Source of the DNA: Candidatus Persebacteraceae bacterium Df01
GTDB taxonomy: Bacteria; Pseudomonadota; Gammaproteobacteria; Tethybacterales; Persebacteraceae
Length of the DNA: 64,000 nt
Direction: 5' to 3'
Assembly: GCA_030386295.1 (NCBI GenBank)
Contig: JANQAO010000001.1
Coordinates: forward strand, 557,833-621,832
Shown: in pieces, positions 19,994-28,575 of the stretch
Layout of the letters: each line of letters starts with the position of its first letter
Position numbering within the stretch: the first letter of the stretch is position 1
The notes under the pieces: model-generated
Seen by the model: the letters and a program-made list of their open reading frames with translations, nothing else
Databases searched by the model: none
Told to the model about the DNA's origin: nothing
Translations under genes and position numbers: made by a program

Positions 19994-20911
19994 ATGGGGC
20001 GCAAAGTTAATCCAATTGGTTTTCGTCTTGCGGTGCGCCGCGATTGGAAATCTCGCTGGTTTGCCAAAGGGCGCGATTTTGCCGAGATGGTTATTAAAGA
20101 TACGCAAGCGCGACGCCATGTAAGCACCAATTATCCTCAGGCAAATATTAGTCACGTTGAAATTGAACGAACAATGCGGGCAGTTCGAGTGATTGTGCAT
20201 TCTGCTAGGCCTGGTATGGTCATCGGTAAAAAAGGTGAAGGTATTGATCGGTTGCGCGTTGACTTACGTCGGCTATTTGGTGTGGATGATGTGTCGGTAG
20301 ATATTCGCGAAGTTTCCCAACCAGAGGCAAACGCCAAACTTATTGCACTTAATGTTGCGTCCCAATTAGAGCGGCGTATTATGTTTCGTCGTGCTATGCG
20401 GAGGGCAATGGCCAGTGCCATGCGTTTAGGTGTAGAAGGTGTCAAAATTATGTGTGCTGGACGTTTGAACGGTATAGAAATTGCTCGTACGGAATGGTAT
20501 CGCGAAGGGCGAGTGCCTTTACACACATTGAAAAATGATATTGACTACGGCTGTGCCGAAGCTAAAACCAGCATGGGTGTGGTTGGCATTAAAGTTTGGG
20601 TGTCGCGTGGCGACAAATTTGGCAAAGCTCGAGTATCTAAATACACCGCACAAAGCGTGGAAGAAGAAATTGTTACCGCTGACGAGGGTAGCATTGCTGT
20701 TATTGAAGCGCCTGATGTAGTTGAAGCTGTTGTTGCTAAAGAAAGTGGTACGGTTGAAGTCGCTAACGAGGTTGTCATTGAATCACCCGTTACTGAAAAG
20801 AGTGGTGAGGAAGTTTCTGCTGAAACATCTTCCGCACCAAAAGAAAATGTGGCTTCACAAATCGAAATAGAAAAAACAGAGGAAAGCGATGCTGCAACCG
20901 GCAAGAACTAA
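19994..20911 (+). CDS. rpsC: 30S ribosomal protein S3 with long acidic tail
   Basis: S3 forms part of the mRNA entry channel. The first 205 or so residues are ordinary: [14 protein letters not shown], the KH-domain core [46 protein letters not shown] and [14 protein letters not shown]3 normally ends near residue 210-235 with a basic tail. Here about 90 more residues follow, rich in Glu, Val, Ser, Ala and Thr with few basic residues, for a total of 305. The last 23 bases overlap the start of rplP in another frame. Confidence 0.96.
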   Translation: MGRKVNPIGFRLAVRRDWKSRWFAKGRDFAEMVIKDTQARRHVSTNYPQANISHVEIERTMRAVRVIVHSARPGMVIGKKGEGIDRLRVDLRRLFGVDDVSVDIREVSQPEANAKLIALNVASQLERRIMFRRAMRRAMASAMRLGVEGVKIMCAGRLNGIEIARTEWYREGRVPLHTLKNDIDYGCAEAKTSMGVVGIKVWVSRGDKFGKARVSKYTAQSVEEEIVTADEGSIAVIEAPDVVEAVVAKESGTVEVANEVVIESPVTEKSGEEVSAETSSAPKENVASQIEIEKTEESDAATGKN

Positions 20912-21305
20912 GTATCGCAAGGTACAAAAAGGCCGCAATCGCGGCATGGCAACCAGCGGTTGTAAAATAAACTTTGGTGATTACGGTCTGAAAGCTACCG
21001 TCACCGGTCAGTTGACATCTCGCCAAATTGAATCCGCGCGGCGAGCAATTGTTCGTTCCGTTAAGCGCGCTGGTAAAGTGTGGATACGGGTATTTCCTGA
21101 CAAGCCGGTAAGTAAAAAACCGGTTGAGGTACGTATGGGTAGTGGTAAGGGAAATCCAGAGTTTTGGTGTTTTGAAGTTAAACCAGGCAAAATATTGTAC
21201 GAAATGGAAGGTGTGAGCGAGGCAGCGGCGCGTGAGGCTTTTCGTTTGGGCGCTGCAAAATTGCCTTTTGCTACACGTTTTGTCAATCGCCGCGAAGAGC
21301 AATAG
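20889..21305 (+). CDS. rplP: 50S ribosomal protein L16
   Basis: L16 helps position the A-site tRNA. It starts [19 protein letters not shown] as the family does and has [41 protein letters not shown] and [18 protein letters not shown]. With 138 residues it is full length. The start codon lies inside the acidic tail of rpsC, so the two frames overlap by 23 bases, unlike the short gap usual here. Confidence 0.96.
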   Translation: MLQPARTKYRKVQKGRNRGMATSGCKINFGDYGLKATVTGQLTSRQIESARRAIVRSVKRAGKVWIRVFPDKPVSKKPVEVRMGSGKGNPEFWCFEVKPGKILYEMEGVSEAAAREAFRLGAAKLPFATRFVNRREEQ

Positions 21306-21315
21306 GAAAACTGCA

Positions 21316-21525
21316 ATGAGTCAGATTGGACGCAGAAAAGTAGAGGTAAGGGAAAAAGCAATTGACGGCTTGCGAGAAGAATTGAACGCATTGCGCCGTG
21401 AGCATTTTAACTTGCGAGTGCAAAAAGCGGCACAACAAAACACTAAAAGCAGCGAATTGCGTCGTGTTCGCCGTGATGTGGCGCGAGTGGAAACTATTTT
21501 GCGTGAAAAGGAGAATAAAGTATGA
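21316..21525 (+). CDS. rpmC: 50S ribosomal protein L29
   Basis: Small helical 50S protein at the tunnel exit. LREELNALRREHFNLRVQKA and LRRVRRDVARVETILREKE match L29. ATG at 21316 gives 69 residues, slightly longer than the usual 63 because of a basic N-terminal segment MSQIGRRKVEVREK. The stop overlaps the rpsQ start (ATGA). Confidence 0.94.
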   Translation: MSQIGRRKVEVREKAIDGLREELNALRREHFNLRVQKAAQQNTKSSELRRVRRDVARVETILREKENKV

Positions 21526-21785
21526 TAGGCAAAGAGACAGTCAAGCGCCGTTTGCGCGGCGTAGTCGTAGGCAATCTTGCCGACAAAACTGCACGCATTC
21601 GCATTGAAAGACAAATGCAGCATCCACTGTACAAAAAAGTAATTCGCCGCCACAATAGCGTGCAAGCGCACGATGCTGAAAATACCTGTCGCCTTGGTGA
21701 TACGGTAGTTATTGAAGAAATTCCGAGAGTTTCCAAAACCAAATCATGGCGAGTGATTCAAGTCACTGGTGGAGAGAAGTCGTGA
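21522..21785 (+). CDS. rpsQ: 30S ribosomal protein S17
   Basis: S17 is a primary 16S rRNA binder with an OB fold. [41 protein letters not shown] and [18 protein letters not shown] are the family motifs. It is 87 residues and overlaps genes on both sides by four bases. Confidence 0.96.
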   Translation: MIGKETVKRRLRGVVVGNLADKTARIRIERQMQHPLYKKVIRRHNSVQAHDAENTCRLGDTVVIEEIPRVSKTKSWRVIQVTGGEKS

Positions 21786-22150
21786 TTCAAATGCAAACTG
21801 TTTTAGGATCGGCGGACAATACTGGTGCCAAAAAATTAATGTGTATTAAAGTGCTTGGCGGTTCTCACCGCCGTTACGCTCACATTGGTGACATTATTAA
21901 AGTGAGCGTTAAGGAGGCAACGCCCCGTGGACGGGTGAAAAAAGGTGAAGTGTACGACGCTGTTGTCGTACGCACAGTACACGGTGTTCGTCGTGTTGAC
22001 GGTTCGCGTCTACGTTTCCAAAAAAATGCCGCTGTACTACTTAACAATCGTAAAGACCCTTTAGGAACTCGTGTATTTGGACCAGTAACGCGCGAATTAC
22101 GCACTGATCGTTTTATGAAAATCGTTTCACTGGCACCGGAGGTATTTTAA
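21782..22150 (+). CDS. rplN: 50S ribosomal protein L14
   Basis: L14 contacts the 30S subunit at a bridge and binds RsfS in other bacteria. A GTG at 21782 gives the family start (M)[15 protein letters not shown] and overlaps the rpsQ stop (GTGA); the frame continues further upstream but inside rps[19 protein letters not shown] and [22 protein letters not shown] follow. Total 122 residues, one less than E. coli. Confidence 0.95.
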   Translation: MIQMQTVLGSADNTGAKKLMCIKVLGGSHRRYAHIGDIIKVSVKEATPRGRVKKGEVYDAVVVRTVHGVRRVDGSRLRFQKNAAVLLNNRKDPLGTRVFGPVTRELRTDRFMKIVSLAPEVF

Positions 22151-22153
22151 ATA

Positions 22154-22471
22154 ATGAATAAAATCAAAAGCGGTGATGAGATTATAGTGTTGTGTGGACG
22201 CGATAAAGGACGAACTGGCGTGGTGCGCAAGGTGTTGTTAGACTCGCAGGACAAGCCAGAGAAAGTAATTGTTGAGGGAATTAATACCGTGACTCACTAT
22301 GATCGACCAAATCCACAGGAGAATCAACCTGGTGGGTTAGTCAAACGTGAAGCGCCTTTGCATGCTTCTAACGTGGCATTTTTAAATGAAGACAAAGGTG
22401 TTCGCATCAAAATTGGTATTGGCGCAGACGGTAAAAAAACGCGCTTTGCCGCAGGAAAAGAGGTGAAATGA
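22154..22471 (+). CDS. rplX: 50S ribosomal protein L24
   Basis: Assembly-initiator protein of the 50S subunit with a KOW motif. [21 protein letters not shown] is the KOW segment; [17 protein letters not shown] and [17 protein letters not shown] follow. It has 105 residues. The stop overlaps the rplE start. Confidence 0.95.
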   Translation: MNKIKSGDEIIVLCGRDKGRTGVVRKVLLDSQDKPEKVIVEGINTVTHYDRPNPQENQPGGLVKREAPLHASNVAFLNEDKGVRIKIGIGADGKKTRFAAGKEVK

Positions 22472-23031
22472 TGAGTGTTGCTCCCACTCGTTTGCAACAA
22501 TTGTATGAACAAAAAATCGTGCCTGATATCATGAAGCGGCACGGCTACAAAAGTCATCTGGCGGTTCCGCGGCTTTCAAAAATAACGCTCAACATGGGTA
22601 TTGGTCAAGCAGTCGCAGACAAGAAGAAATTGCAGTCTGCGATGGAAGATATGACTCAAATTAGCGGTCAAAAGCCGGTTCAAACATTGGCGCGAAAATC
22701 TATCGCTGGATTTAAATTGCGCGAAGAGGTTGCTATCGGTTGTAAAGTGACAATTCGCCGCAAGCGTATGTACGACTTTTTAGATAGGTTGATTACTACG
22801 GCGTTACCACGCTCACGTGATTTTCGTGGACTTAAAGCTAAGTCTTTGGATGGACGGGGAAATTACAGTTTAGGCATTCCTGAGCAAATTGTTTTTCATG
22901 AAATTCAGTATGAGAAAATTGATGAGTTGCGCGGTTTGGATGTGACCATCACCACCACAGCAAGCGACGATGAGCAAGCTTTGGAATTATTACTGGCGCT
23001 AGGCGTGCCAATACAACAACAGGAGCGATAA
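22468..23031 (+). CDS. rplE: 50S ribosomal protein L5
   Basis: L5 binds 5S rRNA and contacts the P-site t[60 protein letters not shown] and [14 protein letters not shown] [21 protein letters not shown] are characteristic. The start is ATG 22468 (overlap ATGATGAG), with 22471 as alternative. Length 187, slightly above the usual 179. Confidence 0.95.
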   Translation: MMSVAPTRLQQLYEQKIVPDIMKRHGYKSHLAVPRLSKITLNMGIGQAVADKKKLQSAMEDMTQISGQKPVQTLARKSIAGFKLREEVAIGCKVTIRRKRMYDFLDRLITTALPRSRDFRGLKAKSLDGRGNYSLGIPEQIVFHEIQYEKIDELRGLDVTITTTASDDEQALELLLALGVPIQQQER

Positions 23032-23034
23032 AGT

Positions 23035-23340
23035 ATGGCAAAAGTGTCCGTTGTCAACCGTAATAACCGCCGCCGAATTTCGGTGCAAAAATACGCCGAG
23101 CGGCGTGCCCAACTAAAGAAAATCTGGCTTAATCCAATGTTGCCAGCAAAAGAAAAAGAAGGGGCATTTGAATTATTGCAAAAGATGCCGCGTGATACGG
23201 CACCGACTAGAGTGCGCAATCGTTGTGCGTTAACTGGACGGCCTCGGGGGGTATATCGTCGTTTCGGCATTTCGCGTACTATGTTGCGTGAAATGATGAT
23301 GAACGGTGAAATACCCGGTGTAGTCAAATCTAGCTGGTAA
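23035..23340 (+). CDS. rpsN: 30S ribosomal protein S14
   Basis: S14 completes the 30S head. It is the zinc-free, 101-residue type: there is no CXXC pair, and [28 protein letters not shown] and [11 protein letters not shown] match the long S14 family. It lies three bases after rplE and 13 before rpsH. Confidence 0.96.
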   Translation: MAKVSVVNRNNRRRISVQKYAERRAQLKKIWLNPMLPAKEKEGAFELLQKMPRDTAPTRVRNRCALTGRPRGVYRRFGISRTMLREMMMNGEIPGVVKSSW

Positions 23341-23353
23341 GGAGAAAAATACG

Positions 23354-23740
23354 ATGATGACCGACCCTATTGCCGACATGCTGGCGCGCATTAAAAATGC
23401 TCAAGCAGTGGGCAAGCTAACCGTTTCTTTTCCCAACAGTCGCCTGAAGTGCGCAATTTTAGATGTGCTTTTGACTGAAGGTTATATTGAAGGATATTCG
23501 GTGAGTGATGATAAGCGAAACATTGAAATGATTATCAAATATTATGCCAGCCGACCGGTGATTGAAAAACTCAGGCGTGCTAGTCGTCCTGGACTTCGCC
23601 GTTATGTGCGGGCTAAAGACATTGAACTAGTACAAAACGGTTTGGGCGTAGCGATTATTTCCACATCTAAAGGGTTAATGTCTGACCATCAGGCTCGTAG
23701 CACGGGGCTTGGAGGAGAAGTGCTATGCGATATATGTTAG
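23354..23740 (+). CDS. rpsH: 30S ribosomal protein S8
   Basis: S8 binds the central domain of 16S rRNA and in E. coli represses the spc operon. TDPIADMLARIKNAQAVGK, ILDVLLTEGYIEGY and a C-terminal GVAIISTSKGLMSDHQAR with GGEVLC are family motifs. The start is ATG 23354 or 23357; AAGGAG precedes. The length of 128 is close to the usual 130. Confidence 0.95.
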   Translation: MMTDPIADMLARIKNAQAVGKLTVSFPNSRLKCAILDVLLTEGYIEGYSVSDDKRNIEMIIKYYASRPVIEKLRRASRPGLRRYVRAKDIELVQNGLGVAIISTSKGLMSDHQARSTGLGGEVLCDIC

Positions 23741-23767
23741 GGCGCAAGAAAAAAACGGTAAGAACGT

Positions 23768-24301
23768 ATGTCAAGATTTATTAAAAATACCATAGCGGTG
23801 CCAAGTGGCGTTGAAGTTGTTTTTAGCAACAACGGTGAAGTGACGGCTAAGGGACCTGCTGGAGAAGTCAAGCGGCGACTGTTTGCTCCAGAGGTATCTA
23901 TTGAAAAATGCGACGGTGGGTTGCGTGTGGTTTGTAAAGATGAATCTAGCACTGCACTTTCTGGTACTTTTTGGAGGACATTGAAAAACATGGTGACCGG
24001 AGTGCAAAAGCATTTTGAAGTGACACTCCTGTTGCAGGGAGTTGGCTATCGTGCCCAACTGGCTGGCAATAAAGTTACATTGCAACTGGGTTTTTCGCAT
24101 CCGGTGGTATACCAATTACCTGCTGGAGTGACTGCTGATGCGCCGTCACAAACCGAATTGACACTAAAAGGTGCCGACAAAATGTTGGTTGGGCAGACTG
24201 CCGCCGAAATTCGGGCTATGCGACCGCCAGAACCTTATAAAGGTAAAGGTGTGCGCTATAAAGACGAGCAAGTTATTATTAAGGAAACGAAGAAGAAATG
24301 A
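23768..24301 (+). CDS. rplF: 50S ribosomal protein L6
   Basis: L6 lies near the factor-binding site of the 50S subunit. FIKNTIAVPSGVEVVF, VTAKGPAGEVKRRL, NMVTGVQKHFEVTLLLQGVGYRA and PPEPYKGKGVRYKDE are recognisable. It has 177 residues. Its stop overlaps the rplR start by four bases. Confidence 0.96.
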   Translation: MSRFIKNTIAVPSGVEVVFSNNGEVTAKGPAGEVKRRLFAPEVSIEKCDGGLRVVCKDESSTALSGTFWRTLKNMVTGVQKHFEVTLLLQGVGYRAQLAGNKVTLQLGFSHPVVYQLPAGVTADAPSQTELTLKGADKMLVGQTAAEIRAMRPPEPYKGKGVRYKDEQVIIKETKKK

Positions 24302-24660
24302 GCGCATTATCAAGCAGACAACGTCGTCTTCGGAGGGGCGTCAAAAGCAGGAAACGTCAAGCATTGCTTGGAGTTGCACGTGTTGTGGCGCATCTTACTG
24401 GCAAACACACGTATGCTCAGTTGGTTGCTTCTGATTATCGCGTGTTGGCGTCGGCTTCTACAGTTGAGCCGGAGTTGCGAGAGTCACTCGGCGGAAAATT
24501 TTCTAATATCGCTGCGGCGCAACGTGTAGGGATGAGGCTGGCAGAGAAAGCTGTGCCTTTGGGAGTAGAAAAATTGGCTTTTGACCGTGGCGGTCGAAAA
24601 TATCACGGGCGCATTAAGGCGTTAGCGGAGGCTGCGCGTACTGGCGGCATGAAGTTTTAA
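24298..24660 (+). CDS. rplR: 50S ribosomal protein L18
   Basis: L18 binds 5S rRNA with L5. The protein has [15 protein letters not shown], the short family block HTYAQLV, and the C-terminal [28 protein letters not shown] split by no gaps. It has 120 residues, the usual size. Confidence 0.95.
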   Translation: MSALSSRQRRLRRGVKSRKRQALLGVARVVAHLTGKHTYAQLVASDYRVLASASTVEPELRESLGGKFSNIAAAQRVGMRLAEKAVPLGVEKLAFDRGGRKYHGRIKALAEAARTGGMKF

Positions 24661-24677
24661 CCAGTTTGGAAAAAGAC

Positions 24678-25196
24678 ATGGATAAAAAAGACAATAATAA
24701 ACCGGAATTAACCGAAAAAATGGTTGCAGTCAACCGAGTCACCAAAGTAGTGAAAGGGGGGCGTATTATGCGCTTTTCCGCGATTATGGTGGTTGGTGAC
24801 GGTGATGGTCGTGTCGGTATGGGTACAGGAAAAGCGCGTGAAGTATCGTTGGCGGCGCAAAAAGCTACCGAAAATGCCCGCAAGGCTATGGTTAAAATAG
24901 ATTTAGTTGACGGTACTATTTACCATGCAATCCAAGGTAGGCACGGAGCTTCACGTATTTATATGCAGCCAGCTTCTGGCGGTACCGGTATTATTGCCGG
25001 TGGTCCGGTGCGGATGTTGTTTGAGGTAGTTGGTATTCGTGATATTTTGGCTAAAAATATCGGCTCGGCAAACCCGTATAACATCTTGCGTGCGGCCATT
25101 AGAGGATTGACCGCAATACGTACTCCGGTAGAAGTGGCAGCCAAGCGCGGTTTGCCGCTGGAAGAAGTGCAAAAACGCCATCGTCTTATAGGATAA
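24678..25196 (+). CDS. rpsE: 30S ribosomal protein S5
   Basis: S5 takes part in mRNA unwinding and decoding accuracy. [55 protein letters not shown] and [17 protein letters not shown] are family motifs. ATG at 24678 gives 172 residues; an upstream TTG (24666) is possible. The stop is followed after only five bases by rplO, so the usual rpmD (L30) is absent. Confidence 0.95.
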   Translation: MDKKDNNKPELTEKMVAVNRVTKVVKGGRIMRFSAIMVVGDGDGRVGMGTGKAREVSLAAQKATENARKAMVKIDLVDGTIYHAIQGRHGASRIYMQPASGGTGIIAGGPVRMLFEVVGIRDILAKNIGSANPYNILRAAIRGLTAIRTPVEVAAKRGLPLEEVQKRHRLIG

Positions 25197-25201
25197 TTAT
25201 T

Positions 25202-25645
25202 ATGCGACTAAACACATTACAGCCGGGAGATCGGCAAAAACGCAAAAGAATTGGTCGCGGTATGGGCAGTGGCACCGGAAAAACAGCCGGAAAAGGACAT
25301 AAAGGACAGCGTGCCCGTTCTGGCGGACGGCGTGACGGCAGTTTTGAGGGTGGGCAAATGCCGTTGCATCGGCGCGTTCCCAAGCGTGGCTTTCGCTCTC
25401 GCATGGCGCGAGAAACAATGAATGTACGGCTTTCTGCATTGAGCGGATATGAAGGTGATATTTCTGCTGAAACGCTTAAAAAAGACGGTATTATTAATAA
25501 AAATATTAAGCGTGTAAGGCTTTTTCGCTCCGCCAAAGATCAAACATCACCGAAAATACTCAATGTTGTTGATATGTCGGTTAGCAAAGGAGCGCGTGCG
25601 GCCATTGAAGCGGCTGGTGGTGCGATCGCTACTATCAAAAAATAA
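25202..25645 (+). CDS. rplO: 50S ribosomal protein L15
   Basis: L15 is a late-assembling 50S protein that threads through 23S rRNA. The glycine-rich N-terminus KRIGRGMGSGTGKTAGKGHKGQ with SGGRRDGSFEGGQMPLHRRVPKRGF is diagnostic. It has 147 residues. The stop codon abuts the secY ATG with no gap. Confidence 0.96.
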   Translation: MRLNTLQPGDRQKRKRIGRGMGSGTGKTAGKGHKGQRARSGGRRDGSFEGGQMPLHRRVPKRGFRSRMARETMNVRLSALSGYEGDISAETLKKDGIINKNIKRVRLFRSAKDQTSPKILNVVDMSVSKGARAAIEAAGGAIATIKK

Positions 25646-26932
25646 ATGGCGTTAGGAGACAAGCTATCAGACCTTAAATCAAGGTTGGCTTTTTTATTGG
25701 GGGCTTTGGTAGTGTTTCGCATCGGTTCGCATGTGCCGGTGCCAGGGGTGGATTACGATAGCTTGCGCTCGGTTTTTGCCGAAGGTTCTAGCGGCATTTT
25801 AGATTATCTTAACCTATTTTCTGGTGGTGCCTTATCACGTGCTAGTGTGATGGCATTGGGCATTTTTCCCTATATTACCGCTTCCATTATCATGATGCTG
25901 GCATCATATTCCATTCCTTGGTTAGAAGAGTTGCGCAAGGAAGGTGAACAAGGGCGGCGGCGCATCAATCAATATACACGGCTTTTTACCGTGCCACTGG
26001 CGCTGTTTCAATCGTACGGTTTTGCCGTAGGATTAGAAGGATTAGAAGTAGTGGAAACGCCGGGTGCAGCCTTCCGACTTACAGCGATGATAGGCATGTT
26101 AGGTGGATCGATGTTTCTCATGTGGATAGGAGAACAGATTACCGAACGCGGTATTGGCAACGGTATTTCCTTGCTTATTTTTGCCAGCATTGTTTCTGGT
26201 TTACCAGTGGCGGTAGGGCAGCTATTTGAGCAGGTACGTTTAGGGACTTACGGTCCATTTACCGTTATCGGGACATTGTTATTTGTCGCAGGAATTTTGG
26301 CAGTGGTGGTATTTGTAGAGCGCGGTCAGCGGCGTGTTTTAATTAATTATGCTAAGAGGCAGGTGGGTAATCGTATGGTTGGCGGGCAAGCTTCTTATTT
26401 ACCGCTCAAAGTTAATATGGGTGGTGTTATGCCGGCAATTTTTGCTTATGCCATTATTACTTTTCCTACTACGATTTTGGCGTTTAGTTCTGCCGGCGGT
26501 TCGGAATGGTTGCGTGATCTTAGTGCCTATTTGCAGCGCGGGACACCGCTGTATTTTTTGATGTTGGCAGCAACAATATTTTTCTTTGCATTTTTCTTTG
26601 TTTCGCTGGTTTACAACGCGCGAGAAAATGCTGACATGTTGCGTAAAAGCGGTGCTTTTATTCCCGGTATTCGTCCCGGCGAGCAGACATTGAGTCATTT
26701 AGAAAAAATTGTTAGCAGACTAACTCTTATTGGTGCCGTGTACATTACTGTCATTTGTTTGGTTCCGGAAGTGTTATTTTCGCAATTAAGCATTGCCGCC
26801 ATTTTTGGTGGAACATCGGTACTCATCATGGTTGTAGTATCCATTGATTTTATGGAGCAAATACAACATTATTTACTTACGCACCAATACGGCAATTTGC
26901 TTAAAAATGCGCCCGGAGCAAATAAAAAATAA
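25646..26932 (+). CDS. secY: Protein translocase subunit SecY
   Basis: Channel-forming core of the Sec translocon in the inner membrane. It has about ten membrane helices, with the plug-region [24 protein letters not shown] split over helices 1-2, the segment [18 protein letters not shown], and [21 protein letters not shown] on a cytoplasmic loop. The 428 residues are normal. It works with SecB and the SRP route (Ffh, FtsY) also encoded in this window. The stop overlaps the infA start (TAATG). Confidence 0.97.
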   Translation: MALGDKLSDLKSRLAFLLGALVVFRIGSHVPVPGVDYDSLRSVFAEGSSGILDYLNLFSGGALSRASVMALGIFPYITASIIMMLASYSIPWLEELRKEGEQGRRRINQYTRLFTVPLALFQSYGFAVGLEGLEVVETPGAAFRLTAMIGMLGGSMFLMWIGEQITERGIGNGISLLIFASIVSGLPVAVGQLFEQVRLGTYGPFTVIGTLLFVAGILAVVVFVERGQRRVLINYAKRQVGNRMVGGQASYLPLKVNMGGVMPAIFAYAIITFPTTILAFSSAGGSEWLRDLSAYLQRGTPLYFLMLAATIFFFAFFFVSLVYNARENADMLRKSGAFIPGIRPGEQTLSHLEKIVSRLTLIGAVYITVICLVPEVLFSQLSIAAIFGGTSVLIMVVVSIDFMEQIQHYLLTHQYGNLLKNAPGANKK

Positions 26933-27153
26933 TGGCAGGTAACGACGACAAAATTGAAATTAACGGAACGGTAACCGATTTATTGCCTAACGCCACGTTT
27001 CGGGTGAAATTGGAAACTGGTCATTTGATTATCGCTCATGCATCTGGGAAAATGAGAATGCGTCATATTCGCGTGTTACCTGGCGATAAGGTGCGTGTGG
27101 AACTTAGCGAATATGACATTAGCAAAGGTCGTATTGTTTACAGGGAAAAATAA
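26932..27153 (+). CDS. infA: Translation initiation factor IF-1
   Basis: Binds the 30S A site during initiation. The OB-fold protein reads [47 protein letters not shown] and SKGRIVYR, with 73 residues. secY-infA is the order seen in Betaproteobacteria, where rpmJ, rpsM, rpsK, rpsD, rpoA and rplQ would follow. None is present; trmL follows on the other strand, so the spc/alpha run is cut here. Confidence 0.96.
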   Translation: MAGNDDKIEINGTVTDLLPNATFRVKLETGHLIIAHASGKMRMRHIRVLPGDKVRVELSEYDISKGRIVYREK

Positions 27154-27245
27154 ATACTTACCTTCCGAGCGAAAGGCATAAATCCAAATTAGTGAGATTG
27201 CAGTGTCCGCTTAGTTTGTGAGTGGTTAATTTATAGAGTGAAAAA

Positions 27246-27743
27246 TCAATTGCTGTTGTTGCCTTGATTATCGGTTCTTATTGACCCAGAAAATTCTTGT
27301 TGTCGCCAAGCTTCCATCAATATTACTGCGACTGAATTGGACAAATTTAAACTACGATTGCGTGGTTGCATGGGAATAAACAGCCGTGTGGTAGGTGTAA
27401 ACTGCGTGGATAAAATATCATCTGGTAGCCCGACAGACTCGCAACCAAACACAAATATATCTCCGGGGTGGTAGTGTGGTGTGTCAAATCGTGTTTCTCC
27501 TTTTCCGGTGGCGGCATAGTTTTGTCCGCTTCCAGCGGCACTAAGAGCTGCTGGAAGCGAGCCGTGAACTTTCATGTTTGTGTGCTCGTGATAATCTAAT
27601 CCTGCACGGCGCAATAGTTTATTATCCAAAGAAAATCCCAGTGGTTTAACCAAATGCAGTTGTGCGCCGATGTTTGCGGTCAAGCGAATTACGTTGCCAG
27701 TGTTGGGTGGAATTTCGGGGTTGACAAGAATGATGTGAAACAT
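27246..27743 (-). CDS. trmL: tRNA (cytidine(34)-2'-O)-methyltransferase
   Basis: SpoU/SPOUT-family methyltransferase that 2'-O-methylates the wobble base of tRNA-Leu species in E. coli. Motifs: VNPEIPPNTGNVIRLTAN at the N-terminus, FVFGCESVGLPDDIL, and FIPMQPRNRSLNLSNSVAVILMEAWRQ, the knotted SAM-binding end. It has 165 residues. It faces infA tail to tail and stands as a single gene. Confidence 0.95.
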   Translation of the reverse strand: MFHIILVNPEIPPNTGNVIRLTANIGAQLHLVKPLGFSLDNKLLRRAGLDYHEHTNMKVHGSLPAALSAAGSGQNYAATGKGETRFDTPHYHPGDIFVFGCESVGLPDDILSTQFTPTTRLFIPMQPRNRSLNLSNSVAVILMEAWRQQEFSGSIRTDNQGNNSN

Positions 27744-27798
27744 GTGTGGTGGGGAAAGTATTGTATATTGTGTACCGCATTATGTAAATCAGCGGTGT

Positions 27799-27807
27799 TG
27801 CTATAAT
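27799..27807 (+). promoter_or_regulatory. Extended -10 promoter ahead of the VOC pseudogene
   Basis: TGCTATAAT is a perfect extended -10 element 33 bases before the ATG of the broken VOC gene, with no clear -35 box. It suggests the gene was expressed before it decayed. Confidence 0.5.
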
Positions 27808-27842
27808 AGCCAACATTGTTCAGTAATAAAAACGGACAGATG

Positions 27843-28260
27843 ATGAATTCAAGAATCAGTATGATTACGTTAGATGTGTGCGAGTTGCCGCGTGCTGTTC
27901 GCTTTTATGAAGAAGGGCTGGGTTTCCGCGTTTGGAACCGCCTTCTATCGTGGCGTTTTTTACGCTAAATAGCAGCTGGCTTGGGTTATATGGGCGTGAC
28001 GATTAGCAAAAGATGCTTCGGTACTGCCAGAAGGAAATGGTTTTGGTGGTTGTGCACTTGCCCACAATGTGGAGTCGGGAGAAAAAGTCCGTCAAGTTAT
28101 AGAGCAAGCATTGGCGGCAGGTGCGACGCCTGCAAAAACTGCGCAAAAAGTTTTTTGGGGTGGTTATTCGGGATATCTTAAAGATCCAGACGGTCATCTT
28201 TGGGCAGTGGTACACAATCCTTTTATTTGGATTGGTCCCAAGGATAAAGATATATTGTAA
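27843..28260 (+). pseudogene. VOC (glyoxalase/dioxygenase) family gene with two frameshifts
   Basis: The pieces in three frames join into one small VOC-family protein. The first frame gives RISMITLDV..PRAVRFYEEGLGF; after a shift near 27937 the next gives PSIVAFFTLNSSWLGLYGRDD; after a second shift near 28001 the third gives LPEGNGFGGCALAHNV and KVFWGGYSGYLKDPDGHLW with NPFIWIGP. Intact relatives are single proteins of about 135-140 residues with this order. No single frame is long enough to make the protein, so the gene is probably dead. The last piece (from 28069) could at most make a 63-residue fragment. Confidence 0.85.
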
Positions 28261-28274
28261 TTATCTGTCACAAA

Positions 28275-28293
28275 TTGTCGGATGTGCCGACAA
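28275..28293. promoter_or_regulatory. Perfect 7-base inverted repeat over the rpmF -35 region
   Basis: TTGTCGG-ATGTG-CCGACAA is a symmetric 19-base site. It overlaps where the -35 box would lie for the promoter next to it, so it looks like an operator for the rpmF-plsX-fab run. It has no T run and is not a terminator. Confidence 0.45.
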
Positions 28294-28298
28294 AGATT

Positions 28299-28307
28299 TG
28301 CTAGAAT
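28299..28307 (+). promoter_or_regulatory. Extended -10 promoter of the rpmF-fab operon
   Basis: TGCTAGAAT fits an extended -10 element, 58 bases ahead of the rpmF start. A ribosome site AAGGAG follows at 28353. The -35 region is poor and is covered by the inverted repeat at 28275. Confidence 0.5.
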
Positions 28308-28364
28308 CGCATTTTTCGTGCCGGCCTAGATTATTGTCGGCGATGTCACAACAAAGGAGCCATT

Positions 28365-28571
28365 ATGGCAGTCCAAAAAAGCAAGAAATCACCATCTCGG
28401 CGTAATATGCGGCGAGGACATGACAAACTATCCGGGGCTACCGTCGTTACTGACGCCACCACGGGAAGCCGTCACCGGCGCCATCACATTGCGGTCGCTG
28501 GCGGCGCATCGTATTATCGCGGGCGCGAAGTCATCGCACCGCCAGCAGCAGCCGATACCGAGGAAGAGTAA
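28365..28571 (+). CDS. rpmF: 50S ribosomal protein L32
   Basis: Small 50S protein. [22 protein letters not shown] is the family start and SHRRHHIA-like [21 protein letters not shown] the core. It lacks zinc cysteines, like other proteobacterial L32. The 68 residues include an acidic tail. It leads the fatty-acid cluster as in many Proteobacteria, but yceD, usually upstream, is missing. Confidence 0.92.
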   Translation: MAVQKSKKSPSRRNMRRGHDKLSGATVVTDATTGSRHRRHHIAVAGGASYYRGREVIAPPAAADTEEE

Positions 28572-28575
28572 CTTC

